From contig FTLJ01000144.1 of NCBI GenBank assembly GCA_900155495.1, positions 1-49,037 on the forward strand: a stretch of DNA of 49,037 nt. Direction: 5' to 3'. This DNA is from Porogramme epimiltina. Lineage: Eukaryota > Basidiomycota > Agaricomycetes > Polyporales > Polyporaceae. Below are positions 22,718 to 33,869 of this stretch, one piece after another (the stretch's first letter is position 1; every line of letters begins with the position of its first letter). A model generated the notes under the pieces. That model did not search any database. It was not told where the DNA came from and was given only the letters and a program-made list of their open reading frames with translations. The position numbers were made by a program, and so were the translations under genes.

Positions 22718-24309
22718 GGCTCTAGCGCGTGCGGGAAGGCTCTGGAACGTTGAGGAATTTTCAGGTAGGGGACATCGCCCAGTACACGTTGTCTGCCCCT
22801 TCAGGTATGGTCACATTCTCCACTTAGGTAGTATGTAATAATGTCCGCATTTTTCACCGCCTCCAGAATCCCTGTGCGACGCGGTATACACCCGCGTTGA
22901 AACGCTTCCCCATTTCCTCCTCTAATTGACTACTGCGGTCTGTCGTTCCGGAGTACGCGGTTGTCAATCAGGCCTTCGGCGCTATCATGGTGGCCGGCGG
23001 TGGACTTCCATTCTAATGCCAGTCTGGCGTTAACATGGGCTCATGCCACCTTTACCAGCGTTCGTCCCACGTTTCTTACAAATTTGACACGTTTTTCATA
23101 ATTCGGTCTTTCCCTCGTTATCTATGCAAAAATGTGTTTCTCACACGCTGATTAGTCGACTCTTCAATCGTCCGACTCATTGCCTCCTTTCAGTCCGAGT
23201 CCATCTCTAGAACATCACCAAACCCCTACCATCCATAGTAGCCGGGATCTTTGCACGGACGCAAGAGAAGACCATGACCAGACAGCGAGACATGCGATGG
23301 ACTCTTTGATCACGTTCGTATCCGCACCGATGATGCATGCGCTCCTGGGTCTGGTTGAACATAATCGAAGGCCGTGAAGGTGGGTTAAAGCCTTCTATGC
23401 AGAGGTCGGCAATATCAGTATGGAAAATGAAGATTCTACTCAAAATGGGCATTATCAGTCGTAGGGGTCTCCGCCTGTCTGTCGCCTGCCGTGACGGGAG
23501 TTAGAGGGGTGGACGAGACAAGTTGGGGCACCTCTCACGATGTGGCAGGCGCAAATTTCCAGGTGAGCGACAATCTTGATAACGAATGCCGCGACTATTC
23601 CGCGCCATGCGACTGCATGGCGATGAACAGCCAGATGTTGCATCCCTACTGTCTGCACCCCCTGCGCATGTTCTATACATGCTACTCTCATACCCTGTGA
23701 TGGTATGCACTTGCACGGAATACCAATACGCGGAAGTCTCTTACCCGAGATGATGTCTACGTTTGGAGACCCGGCTCATAGTATATTCTTCTTGTGTAGC
23801 CCTGTCACTCCTTTCCGTTCGCCTTGTCCTGTCCCTTCGGCAGTTATTAACAAAATCTGTGCACTCTGAATGTCCAAGTTGAGCCGTCCGTCACGTCCTG
23901 AAAGGTGTTTTCGCCCTGTCTCAATAAATCTTTGGGGAAGGGAATATCGTGTTATTTTTATTTGCGCGCTCGCCGACGGGGAGGGGGCGGAGCGCTTGGG
24001 TATAGGGGGGCGGGCACGGGCACTACGCGCGTTGTACGCGCGATGAACCAGCCGCACGCCTCGCACTGCTCCCTCTTGTTGTCCCTCCCGCCTTGTGGTT
24101 GACACGTTTTCTAAATGCTCACCCTCTGTATAAGGATGGCCTCCTCTCGACTTATCAACCTAGTATCGCTCCGGTCAGGTTGAAGATTCTCCGCCCCCCA
24201 CCCTGCCTGCCTCACCTGCACCTCCGCTCTTTTGCTCTTCGATCCGCCCGGGTTCTCGACTACCGCATCCACAATCTCAGATATAACCCTTGTTGGTAGC
24301 CCTTGAACA
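22718..24309. other. Intergenic, no gene seen
   Basis: Mixed-composition sequence with short frames only. A G-rich patch (23970-24020) and a pyrimidine-rich patch (24180-24250) precede the DUF2235 gene and probably form its upstream region. No repeats or RNA genes recognised. Confidence 0.4.
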
Positions 24310-25703
24310 ATGGGCATAACTCCGAGCTTGATTCGTGGGCGGAAGTTTGTTATCTTCTGCGACGGAACTGGACAGCACATGAGGGGGGACAAGGTCCGTT
24401 CGTTGCCGTATATTCTTCCCTCCCCGTCCTCATAATACTACATTGCTCTCCGTAGAGGACGAACATCGCAACCCTATATGTGGCCACTGTCAACTCCAAC
24501 GATGATCCGCAACAATGCCCTTTCTACATGGTCAGCCAGAGTGTCCTTGGACTTTTACCTCGTTTGACACATGTGATAGCCTGGTGTTATGTCCGACGAG
24601 TTTTACCGCACATGGAATCCATGGAAACTCGCTTTCCCCGTTGAGGAATTTGAGTCGAAGGTCAAAGGTAGTAATAAGATCTTGTGTTACACTTCCACCA
24701 GGTGCTGATGCTTCTATCAACGCTTTAGAGCTGTATGAATACCTAGTGGACAACTGTACGTGTACACTGGACTTGAATTGTATGTGATACTAATTGAAAG
24801 ACGCTTTACGTAGGGACGGAAAGCGATAGCATCATTCTATTCGGGTATTCTCGGGGTGCCTACATGGCTCGTGTCCTCGCAGGACTGTTGCATGCCGTAG
24901 GACTCCTGAATCCTACCGAGAAAGCGCACATCCACTCGGCCTGGCTGGCCTACGCCAAGATGGATTCTAGTGTGCTCGTTCCAAGCCAGAGCTGTAGCGA
25001 CTTCCGCAAAAGGCTCAAATCACGCCCAGTCATTATCGACTTCGTCGGTGTCTTGTGAGTACCATCCTCAATGCTATGAATCAACCATGACTCGTATTGC
25101 CACCCTGACTATTCCTCTCATTCTCGATAGCGATACCGTTGCATGTTTAGACAGTCCATTGCTTCCATTCGTCACATGGAACCCTTCTATTCGTACCTTT
25201 CGACATGCTGTTGCGCTGGATGAACGGAGGGGAAAGTTCCAGATCGTACACTACCAACCCCCATGTGGCGCGGAAAGTGCAGACGCAGAGACCTGTTGGT
25301 TCATCGGCTGTCACAGTGGTGCGTCCCCTTAAAGCCCTTCAGAAGCTTATAATCACACCAATTTCCCGGTTAAATAGACATTGGAGGATCTTTACGCCCT
25401 GCGGACCGTTGTGCACTCGCTCGCATTCCTCTACGATGGATGATTATCCAGTGCTTTACTGGGGAAACAGGCATCAAATTTTATGTCGACAAATTGGCAC
25501 TGCTTGGTTTAGACACTAGCACTCTTCTACACACTTCGACCCTCCCATTCAGGCTTCCCCAAAACCAGCTTCTAGTCACCGCTGCCGTGTGCAAATGGCC
25601 TAACCCTATCATCACTAAAGAGGAGCGTGAAGATATCAAGGCCCCCCTCAACGACCAATTGGTTAAAAGGCCAATACTGTGGGGCGTTTTGGAAGTAATG
25701 TGA
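24310..25703 (+). CDS. DUF2235 (Tle1-like) alpha/beta-hydrolase domain protein
   Basis: Seven exons, 351 aa: 24310-24393, 24456-24530, 24580-24667, 24702-24755, 24814-25054, 25131-25318 and 25378-25703. The frame stays open across every join. DUF2235 signatures occur in order: KFVIFCDGTGQ (N-terminal strand and Asp), RTNIATLY, LFGYSRGAYMARVLAGL (GxSxG elbow, nucleophile Ser113), VIIDFVGVFDTVA, FRHAVALDERR, WFIGCHSDIGGS (catalytic Asp244 region) and LARIPLRWM. The fold is a lipase-like hydrolase also found in bacterial Tle1 effectors; the fungal substrate is unknown, and a cytosolic esterase or phospholipase is the family-level guess. The third intron is only 34 nt. The last frame ends at TGA 25701, but that TGA sits in a GTGAGT donor, so a further C-terminal exon up to about 25850 is possible. 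Confidence 0.8.
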
Positions 25704-26359
25704 GTGCTGTGTAACATGGCTCATGCCATTCACGGCTACGCACAAATACTCAAAGCAGTATAATAGCACCGGAAACCTATGGCGGAGAAGACAATTTCCT
25801 GGTCCCCTTGAACCGCGCTTCCACTACACCGTGAGAATGCGGTCCGAGGCGTCCCTGGTTACGTGCCTCTGACCTTAGGACGGCATGATTTTGAAGTTAC
25901 CCTGGGATAGGTCTTACGAGACAGTATTGCGGTGGCCTTTTAGGCACGCGCATATTCCTCGCTTGGCCGTCTGGTCGTTGTTGGTCGGATATATACCCAT
26001 CATGACATAGGGGCAGGCCCGCGGTTCACTCTAGGCGGGTGAAGCGGGTTTATCCTCAGTGTGGGAGTGTTCCGAGTAGTGCACGTGGGCTCCCGCTGGT
26101 AGGGGGTACTCGTTGCCATATTGTGATCAATTTCGTTTCCTAGTTTCTACACGCTCTCCCCCATTTTTATGTGTATCTATATTTTAGATTCTCGCATCGA
26201 CATTCTGAGATCTCACTGAGCTACCTGTGGCACAAACGCAGGATGTAGAAGAAATTGGGTCTGAATACAAACAAGTCGTGTACTATATGGTCTATTCATT
26301 CCTTAATAGGATCGTCAACGCATCATCCGCAGCAGGCCAGCACATACTAAACGTGCGTG
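25704..26359. other. 3' intergenic region, no gene seen
   Basis: Convergent region between the DUF2235 gene and family A copy C. One possible extra DUF2235 exon (25770-25850) cannot be excluded. The rest is non-coding with no repeats noticed. Confidence 0.4.
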
Positions 26360-28517
26360 CTACGTTTGCGCGCGCGTGCCCTCCTGCTGCGTCGCAGTCG
26401 GCGAACCTCCAGCCTTCAAGTTCCTCCCCAGCTCGACCTTCTCGGGTTTACCCTCAACCTTGCCGAGGAGGACTTTAGCCTCCCCCTTCATCTTCTCCAT
26501 GAACGTCGCTTTACGTTCGCGCTCTCTCGCATTCGCACTGTCCTTAGCCTGGTGCGGCGGGGGTTGCTCTTCGGGCGGACGCAAGGCGTCCGCCTGCGTC
26601 GCGCCTAGCGACTTCTCCCTTGCGGACGCTTGCGTGGACGGGGATGAGGGTTCCTCGTCGGTGCGCGGGTGCAGATCCGCCGGGTGGTAGTTCGTTTGGT
26701 ACCCAGGGCCCTGTAGAGAGCGTCCGTCAGCATTCGAACGAAGATAAGTGCGATGGAGCTGGCGAATGGGGCAGAGGCGAAGGACGAGGAAGGTGCACCT
26801 TCAAGGGCACGTCTGCGTCATTGGGGTCACGTGCTGCAAGCTCGCGCGCGCCCGCGCCGCTGAGCGGTTCATCACCCCACCGCGCATCTGCCCCGCCCAG
26901 AGCGTGCGCGCGCGGGTGCAGCGTCGGGTGTAACAGATCCGTCTGGCAGTCACCCGACAACGTATCGCTCTCGTGCTACCCCGCCAGGCGTCCTCGCTCG
27001 CTCAATGGGCACAGAAAGCGAAGAGAAGACGGCTCACCTGGTTTGGCTTTCCCTTGTGTCCGCCGGCGGCAGTAGCGTCTTGGTCATGCTTTTCCTTCCC
27101 GCCTTCTACCTCCTTTGCGACGAGCTGCTCCATCGTTGGCGGCGGAGCTCCGCCTTTCTTATCCTCCCTCTGCTGCGGTTTCTCGGCGCGAGGCTGCGAC
27201 GGAGACTGGGTTTGCGATTGGGGCTTCGTCTGAGGGGGCGACTGCGACTGCGACTGAGGCTGTGTTTGATGCTCCGCGCGAGAGTCGCCCGTGACTGGGC
27301 GCACCTGCTGTCTCCCTCCCTCGTCGCGGCTCACCAACAGCGCACCAACGCCGGTCGCACCAGCGCCCTTCGTCACCTCGCTTGCGCTCCGTCCCGCCCT
27401 CTCCTCGCGCGCATTTTCCGGTGCGCGAGACGCCTCGTTCCCAGAAGGCTCCTCGGTGGGCTTCAGCACGACCTGAGCATCCGCGTCGATGGGGCCCGAG
27501 TTGTACTGCGGGCGCGCGGACTCTTCGGGGAGCCGCGCGACGTGCGGTTCGGACTGGTTCCCCGGGTGCGCGCCGGCACTTGATGAGTGGTCGCCTGGGT
27601 GCGCGCCGAACGGCTCGTGTGCGGGTGGCGTGGGGGCGGTCACGGCGGTAGAGTGAGGTGCGTGCGGGCCTGTATTGGCGTCCCGGGCGGAGGGGCTGTT
27701 AGCTGAGGAGGGGTGAGCAGAGTGTACGCCGTGGTAGAGAGGGCATGGTCTGACCTGCTTTTGAGACAGGGTTTTCGCCAGTGCTCATGATCTGGTTCTT
27801 GAGGGCCGCTGGGCCACCGGGAGGTGCCGGGTTCACGGCGCCGTCACCGACGTACTTCTCTGCGTCGGCGCGTTCATCGGGGAGGTCTGCTACTCCGACT
27901 TCGTTGACGGCACCGGGAAGGGTCCCGGCGCCGGCTATGTGTTCGCGTAAGTCTGCGCCAGTGATCTCCGCGGAGGGGAAGGACGTCTTGTGTTCGATAT
28001 CGTGCTCCGAGGCGCGAGACCTAGACGTGGTGGACGTCGCATGGGAGGTAGCTGTTGGGCGTAAGTCAGGAAAGAAGAGTGGCGCAATGGCGGGCGATTA
28101 CTCACGAATGTAGGACGAGACGGAATCGACCACACCCCGCGGAAGGTAGCCAGCAGTGGCAGTCGCGGCCGACTGGACGAACGTAGAGGCGTTGCCTGCA
28201 GCGCGCTGAGCGGTCTCCGCCATAGACTCGTGGCGGGCAGGCATGTTCTGCTCGCCGGGACTGTCGGGGTACGCACCCGGGATGGGGGACGGCGTTTCAG
28301 TGACTGTTGCACCGGGGTCGAAAGGCCCATTCTGGGCGTCGCTCGCAGCGGAAACGGAAATGTCTCCAGAGCGGGGATGGGCGGCTGCCACAGAGTTGGT
28401 ACTAGAGGCATGAGGAGAGGGATCTGAGCGAGCGAAGGCTGTAGTGGTCGTAGAACGTGCCCACTCTTGGGATGGAGTGCCGGGATCAGTGTTCAGCTGA
28501 GGTGGAATTCCAGACAT
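26360..28517 (-). CDS. Family A protein, copy C (short form)
   Basis: Four exons, 574 aa: 28517-28106, 28051-27755, 27702-27038 and 26710-26360 (phases 1,1,0). It opens MSGIPPQLNTDPGTPSQEWA, parallel to copy A, and exon 1 ends with an Ala-rich, possibly amphipathic stretch (SAATATAGYLPRGVVDSVSS). Exon 3 has a single Gly-rich segment (KGAGATGVGALLVS) where copy A has about six in its long exon, and then a Gln/Ser/Pro-rich tract (QTQPQSQSQSPPQTKPQ) and Lys/Glu-rich sequence. The C-terminal exon keeps GPGYQTNYHPADLHPR and the basic RERERKATFMEKMKGEAK block. Copy C lacks counterparts of exons 3 and 4 of copy A. It looks intact. Function unknown; the conserved ends with a variable middle suggest the termini matter. 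Confidence 0.7.
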
Positions 28518-28859
28518 AGTGGAAAAAGTAGATGGTCACGAAAGATATAACCGTGTTCGATGCAGAGTGGGTAGGAGAGGGAGGGTCGTTATATGCACTT
28601 CTGTGGGAGTAGGAATCCGTGGGTCGCCGACGTCATTTATTCGGGTGACGTCAAATTGTGAATTGAGTAGAAGGGCTCATGACGGGGTTCTGCTGTGTGT
28701 GACGTGTCGCTGCGGGTGTTGCTTGAGTTCAGATAGGCTAGACCGCCACTCCTCAAGGTGCGCTGGGCGAGCACCTGTGGTGCAACTATGGACATCTACT
28801 AGCATGGCCCCACTTCGATGACGTCAGATGAGCCACGCGCTAGAGGTACGTTATAAGAA
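28518..28859. promoter_or_regulatory. Upstream region of family A copy C with CRE-type sites
   Basis: GACGTCA at 28629-28635 and the palindrome TGACGTCA at 28646-28653 repeat the arrangement upstream of copy A (gap 10 bp here, 8 bp there). A third TGACGTCA occurs at about 28819-28826. TATA-like strings lie near 28545 and 28589. Conservation of the pair in two diverged promoters supports a functional bZIP site, but no expression evidence is available. Confidence 0.5.
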
Positions 28860-29420
28860 GACGAATTGAGGAAAGTAGCTCGGACATTACGTACCTTAGG
28901 GCCGCAATTAGAATGTTGTCCTGGTAGGGGTTCTACTGCTAAGGAGATTGGCGTACAGTCGGCGAAAGCAAACAGAAGAGCGAGCACCATGAAAACGAAC
29001 GATGTGGTAAGCAAGTTTCACGGGCTCGAACCCGGCGAGCGAGAAGCGTACCGCGTGGCGCGAGAATTTGATGCGTGTAGTCGTAGACACGCTCGTAAGA
29101 CCACTGTAGTTTCCGCAAAAGACAATGATCGACGGATCATGATGAGCTAGCTCGGGTGATGATGTATGGTTTCTTGAGTCATCTAGATTGTCCAAGAGAC
29201 CTGGTCCTCAGGTTCTGCCAGCACACCATTTGTGACGAGTTCAGCGACACAAGAAGGAAGCGTCTCTAGGAACGTTCAATGCAAAATGTGCTTCCTACAG
29301 TATAAACATTGTTAGAAATCCACGTTTGGGCAGAGGAGCAGGCAAAAGTACGTACGTGCTTGATAGTGTCACGGACACTGACGCCTCTCCGAGAGCTGTG
29401 GATGTTTCCGTAGAGAGTAA
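28860..29420 (-). pseudogene. Decayed paralogue of the kinase-like gene
   Basis: Several plus-strand stretches align with the 13274-14430 gene: GTATGGTTTCTTG at 29165 matches 14120, followed in both by a 'TCATCCAAGAGA/TTGTCCAAGAGA' block and 'GGTTCTGC(C/T)AGC'; GTAGTCGTAGACACGC at 29077 matches GTAGTCATAGACACGC at 14018; and the signal at 29360-29410 (GATAGTGTC…CCTCTCC) matches the first exon end. No frame survives across it and the DFG half is missing. It lies directly upstream of copy C, whereas the intact kinase lies beyond SPC25 upstream of copy A. Confidence 0.55.
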
Positions 29421-29640
29421 GGATTATTATGAGCGAATTGTGACATCAGAGCAAGTGGGGATGATCACATAGGTGCCAAAGCAAAATGGTCGATTGAAAT
29501 TAGTGCCAGTTACGCGGGGGTCGGGTTGGACGTTTGTCTAGAGGGCGCAGCTCCGGTGCGCCATGTACGTGTCGATCTCTAAATGTAAACATGGAATATG
29601 GGCCCATAATCTGATGGGCCATTGGTCTGTCTAGCTTCAT

Positions 29641-29712
29641 AGCAACTTGACGCAGTGGAAGCGTGCAGGGCTCATAACCCTGAAGTCCCTGGATCGAAAC
29701 CAGGAGTTGCTA
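29641..29712 (+). tRNA. Initiator tRNA-Met (CAU)
   Basis: The cloverleaf is complete and perfectly paired over 72 nt: acceptor AGCAACT/AGTTGCT with discriminator A, D stem ACGC/GCGT, anticodon stem CAGGG/CCCTG with loop CTCATAA (anticodon CAT), and T stem CCTGG/CCAGG with loop ATCGAAA. The first pair A1:U72 and the T loop beginning with A instead of TTC are the eukaryotic initiator signatures. No intron. A T-rich run (TTTATTTT) follows directly and should serve as the Pol III terminator. It sits just before the D2/D3 tandem duplication. Confidence 0.95.
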
Positions 29713-30039
29713 ATTTATTTTGCAAGTGTACTCAGCTGACGCAAGCGAGAGGCGCCGCCGGACCGTCCCGGTGCCGTGACTCTTTTTGCTCTCACTCGTC
29801 TTCACTCGTCTCTGCCGGTGCTCACTTTGATTTCACGCTTGCCCGCCTTGTCGTCATCGGGATGTCCTCTTCGATCGTCACCTCCAGACACGTCCAGTCC
29901 CTTGGTGCTCTCTTAAGATGAACCCCTTTCGCCTTCAAGTTGAAGTGCTCCAGTTGATCTTTCCCCTTCCCCCTCTCGCACTCGCGACAACTTCGTGACC
30001 CAAGCCCTGGAAAGTCGCTGCCCCTTCGTTCCGAGTAGC

Positions 30040-31399
30040 ATGGATAATCGAACAAACGTCCGCGAAGACCCACTGGAGGACCCTCGCCTGGACGCCGGCG
30101 TCGAGAGGCCCGAAATTCTCGCCTTCCAGGAGGCCCTGCAGATCCTCGAACGGGTCCGCGGCATCGTCTATGTTGCAGCGGCGTCCACGCTGGAGCGCAC
30201 CGTCGAGTTCGTCCAATGGATCATCCCCTTCTACGCTACGGTGTGTACTTTCCTGCGACAACCGCCCGCCGTCATTGACCCCCGGCGCGCCGGCGCGGAC
30301 GTCACAGACCGTTCGGTCCCCCGCAGACGTCACCCTCGCGCACCTGGCGAACGTCGGGATCACGCCCAAGCCCGTGCGTCGCATCTCCCCTCCTAAGCCG
30401 GAAGCCCTCCCGCCAAGTTTGATCACGGGTTCTCTGTCCTGATCGTACGTTCCTGTGAGTCCCCGCCTCGCGAACCCCCCCTCCCCCCTAACTCACCCGC
30501 CCGCTATAACCCCGCGCGCAGGTATCCGCGCGCGGCCTGTACGCGTTCGATACGTTCCTTTTGAACGCCGTAAAGCTCTTCATGGGCGGCCATCCCGCGG
30601 CGCCAGGCCCGTTCATCGACGAGGAGCTCGCGCTCCCGCAGGACGTCGTCCTGACGCACCCCCACGACGAGCGCCGCACGCTGCGCGTGCGCGCGGGGAC
30701 GCTCGGGTGCGGCGCCGTCTTCCAGTTCGCTGCGGGCCTCGATACGTTCGCGGAGCTCGATGCGTGCTGCTCTCTGCGGGCTCCGTGTGGTTGATGCGAG
30801 GGCTGACGCGGGGCGCGGGCAGAGTGTGGTGCGGGGGGCACCCGAGGGGGCGGACGGCGGCGACGCTGGGCGCGCTCGCGGCGCGCGCGGAGCCGGGCGC
30901 GGCGTGCGGCGTGCGGCGCGTGTCCTTGTTTAGCGGGAAGCCGTACGTGCGGACCGTTGAGGACGCGGAGCGCATGTGGCTCCCGGAGGCGGTCGCGCAG
31001 GCGGCTGCGGTGCTCGAGGCGACACGGTGAGTGTTGTGTATGCGCGTGATCTCGGCGGGGCGCTCACCCGGTTTGGGCGGGACGGCGCGGCAGGTCGATG
31101 GAGGTCCCGTTCTGCGTGACGAACAGCGTGCAGTGGCTGGCTGGGTACGTTGCGCGGGAGGAGGGCAGAGGGGTGTCGTGCCGGTACGCGCCGCCCATGC
31201 AGATTGGGGAGAACATGCTCAGTTTGGGTTGGACGGCGACGGAGAAGGAGCAGGAGGCGAGCTTCCGCGCGGTGCTCGCGCTCATGTGTGCGCTCGTGGG
31301 TCGTTCGTTTCTTGACTCATTGTGCGGGGCTGACCGGGGAATGTGATCCGCACCGTACAGATCGACAAAGACGTTCCGCTTGCGGATATCTTTGCGTGA
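30040..31399 (+). pseudogene. Orphan family D, copy D2, inactivated
   Basis: Exons line up with D3: 30040-30240 (201 nt, same length), 30308-30454 (147, same), 30522-30759 (238, same), about 30823-31026, 31094-31295 (202, same) and 31361-31399 (39, same). Three independent lesions are visible. First, an in-frame TGA at 30440-30442 in exon 2. Second, the exon-3 donor reads ATGCGT at 30760 where D3 has GTGCGT. Third, exon 4 is one base shorter than in D3 near its start, shifting the frame before TAATLGALAARAEPGAACGV. Apart from these, the blocks HLANVGITPKPVRR, LPQDVVLTHPHDERR, WLPEAVAQAAAVLEAT and VPFCVTNSVQWLAGYVAREE are very well kept, so inactivation is recent. A predictor that bridges these points would give a wrong protein. 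Confidence 0.7.
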
Positions 31400-31679
31400 T
31401 ACTTTTCACGTCTATTTGGAACGGTGGGCCCTGCAGGGCTCGTTCTGGATGTCAAGGTTGTGCCTGTACGGCTCGGGAACTTAGCTATATAGTACCTGCC
31501 AGCGGGGTTTACACGGCGCACAAATGCAATGGGACTCTCGTTTTCGCAATACAAGCTGACATTCGCTCTGCTCGTGGCGGCGCGAGCGCTCCAGAGGAAT
31601 ACCAAATGCAGGCCGCCAGCTCGGGCAGGAGGTCGCACCCGAAGAGAAGCAAGCGTGTGTCCAAATCGAAATGGGGTCG

Positions 31680-31970
31680 GGTCCGGTTGAAAGTGCTGCT
31701 CTTCTCTGGTATTTGACTGGGGATCGGGAAAAATCCGAAGTTTCTGACCTGAACTGGCAGGTCCGTCTACGCCCTCCTCACCCCTCCCGCTACCTGACAA
31801 ACGCAATGGCCCAGGTCGCCTGCCCTCTCCTCCCGCCCGCCCGCCCACGTCACCACCCGACCAGGTCTCCCACTACCACACCATCCTGGCCCGCCTCGAT
31901 GCTCTCCGCGCTACGGTCTACCGCCAGTACCGCCGTCGACTATATCTGGCAGGCTAGCAGCACATCATGA
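31680..31970 (+). pseudogene. Truncated 5' fragment of a D5-like gene
   Basis: From about 31463 onwards the sequence follows the region upstream of D5 (39930-40370): shared strings include CGAGCGCTCC, CCGAAGAGAAGCAAGCG and GTGTCCAAATCGA, ending in CTCCCGCTACC(T/C)GACA(A/C)ACGC(A/G)ATGGCCCA. The ATG at 31806 corresponds to the D5 start at 40371, but after roughly 100-160 bases the similarity breaks off and unit 2 of the D2/D3 duplication begins. It is a promoter plus first-exon scrap with no downstream exons. Confidence 0.55.
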
Positions 31971-32239
31971 TCGACCCCCGCGGCCGGAGGACAGCCTTCA
32001 CTCGTCTTTGTGGGTGCTCACTTCGATTTCACACCCGCCCGCCTTGTCGTCATCGGGATGTCTTCTTCGATCGTCACCTCCAGACACACCAGTCCCCCGG
32101 TTCTCTCTTAAGATGCATCCCTTTCGCTTTGAAGTGCTCCAGTTGATCTTGGCGCCCCTTCCCCCTTCGCACTCGCGACGATTCGGTGACCCAAGCCTTG
32201 CAAAGCCGCTATCCTCTTTGCCCTCTCGCTTTGAGTATC

Positions 32240-33625
32240 ATGGGTAGCCAAACACAAGTCCACGAAGAACCGCTGGCGGACCCTCGTCTGGACGCCGACA
32301 TCGAGGTGCCCGATATCCTCGCCTACCAACAGGCCGTGCAGATCCTCGAACGGGTGCGCGGCATCGTCGATGCCACAACAACATCCACGCTGGAGCGCAC
32401 CACAGAGTTCATCAGAGGAATCATGCCAGTCTCTGTCACGGTGCGTACCCTCCCGCGGTGTCCAGCCCGCCCCCGTCATTAACCCCAGACCTGGCGCGAA
32501 CGTCACAGACCGTGGAGTCCCCAGCGGACGTCACGCTCGCGCTCCTGGAGAACGCCGGGATCGCGCCAGAGTCTGTGCGTCTTGTCCTCCCTCCCGCGAT
32601 GGAAGACCTCCCGCCAAGTATGATCGCGGGCTACCGGTGCTGGTCCTCTGTCCACGTGAGTCTCCACCTCCCGAACTCCGCGCCCGCTACAACCCCGCGA
32701 TGCAGACATCCGCGCGCGCCCTGTGGGCGTTCGACGCGCTCCTCTTTAACGCCATACAGCTCATCAACCGCCGCCAACCTGCGGCGCCGGGCCCCTACGT
32801 CGACCTGGAGTTTGCGCTCCCGGAGGACGTTCTCCTCACGCACCGCAGCGATGAGCGCAGTGCCCTACGCGTGCGCGCGGGCAAGCTCGGGTGCGCCGCC
32901 ATCTTCCAGTTCGCTGCGGACCTCAACTCCGCCGAGGAGCAGGGTGCGTACCTTACTCCCCTCGTTTTCCCCCTTCTCTGTATTCCCCTACCTCCCTCCC
33001 GGACTCGGGCTCCGTGCGCTCCGCGGGCTGACGGAACGCGTGCAGCGTGCGGCGCAACGGGCAACCCCACGACGCGGACGGCGGCGACGCTCGGCGCACT
33101 CGCGGCGCGCTCGGAGCCAGGCGCGGCGTGCGGCGTGCGGCGCGTTTCCTTGTTTGGCAGAAAGCCGCCTCTCCGGGGGGCCCTGGACGTGAAGCGCACG
33201 TGGCTCCCGGAGGCGGTCGCACAGGCGGCCGCGGTGCTGGAGGCGACGCGGTGAGTGGCATGTATGCGCGCGGTCTTGTTTGGGCGCTTACCTGCGGGCG
33301 GGATGGCGCGGCAGGTCGAAGGAGGTCCCGTTCTGTGTGACCGACGGTGTGTGGTGGCTGGCCGGATACGTTGCGCGGGAGGAAGGCGGAGGGGTGCGGT
33401 GCCGGTGCGCGTCGCCGAGGCCGATTGGGGAGGACATGCTCAGCTTGGGTTGGACGGCGACGGAGGAGGAGCAGGAGTCGAGCTTCCGCGCGGTGCTCGC
33501 GCTGATGTGTGCGCTCGTGGGTCGTCCATTTCTTAGTTCGCTGTGCTGGGCTGCGCTGACTAGGGCATGCGATCCGCGCCGTACAGGTCGACGAAGATGT
33601 TCAGCTCGCAGAGCTGTTTTCCTGA
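32240..33625 (+). CDS. Orphan family D protein, copy D3
   Basis: Six exons, 343 aa: 32240-32440, 32509-32655, 32706-32943, 33046-33250, 33315-33516 and 33587-33625, with intron phases 0,0,1,2,0. Blocks in order: a helical N-terminus (AYQQAVQILERVRGIVDATT); ALLENAGIAPESVRLVLPP; ALWAFDALLFNAIQLINR; FALPEDVLLTHRSDERSALR followed by GKLGCAAIFQFAADL; TAATLGALAARSEPGAACGV followed by RRVSLF; WLPEAVAQAAAVLEAT; KEVPFCVTDGVWWLAGYVAR; and the terminal VDEDVQLAELFS. No known domain, signal peptide or membrane span. It is the best-preserved reference for the family, and its promoter repeats that of D2. Function unknown; the alternation of short hydrophobic strands and charged turns suggests a compact globular protein. 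Confidence 0.8.
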
Positions 33626-33869
33626 TCCATCTGAAGCGGCGGGCTTTGCCTCCCTACAGGTTTCCTTCTGGATATCGAGGTTGTGTCTGTACAACTCGCG
33701 AGCCTATCTGTGTAAAGGCTAGGAGGAGTGGGACCGTTCACAAAAGAAATGGATCTGTGGTTTCTGAACGCAAGCCGACATTTATTCCGCTTGATCCTTT
33801 CCGGTTGTCGATGGCGCTGTAGAGCGCCCGGTCTTATAAGGTGACCTGAGGTGAGGGACCTGGGGTTTC

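Larger units (their letters stand above)
29780..33795 (+). repeat. Diverged tandem duplication carrying D2 and D3
   Basis: Unit 1 (about 29780-31575) and unit 2 (about 31985-33795) align along their whole lengths: a promoter block (GCCCGCCTTGTCGTCATCGG at 29840 and 32040), the gene with exons 1, 2, 3, 5 and 6 of identical length in both copies, and the 3' flank (GTTGTG(C/T)CTGTAC… CAA(T/G)C…ACATT). Between the units lies an extra piece (31680-31970) derived from a D5-like gene. Unit 1 has become a pseudogene; unit 2 is intact. Confidence 0.7.

Noticed and set aside
29010..29050. GGGCTCGAACCCGG resembling a tRNA T arm
   Set aside because: No cloverleaf around it; the tract aligns with the kinase-like gene.
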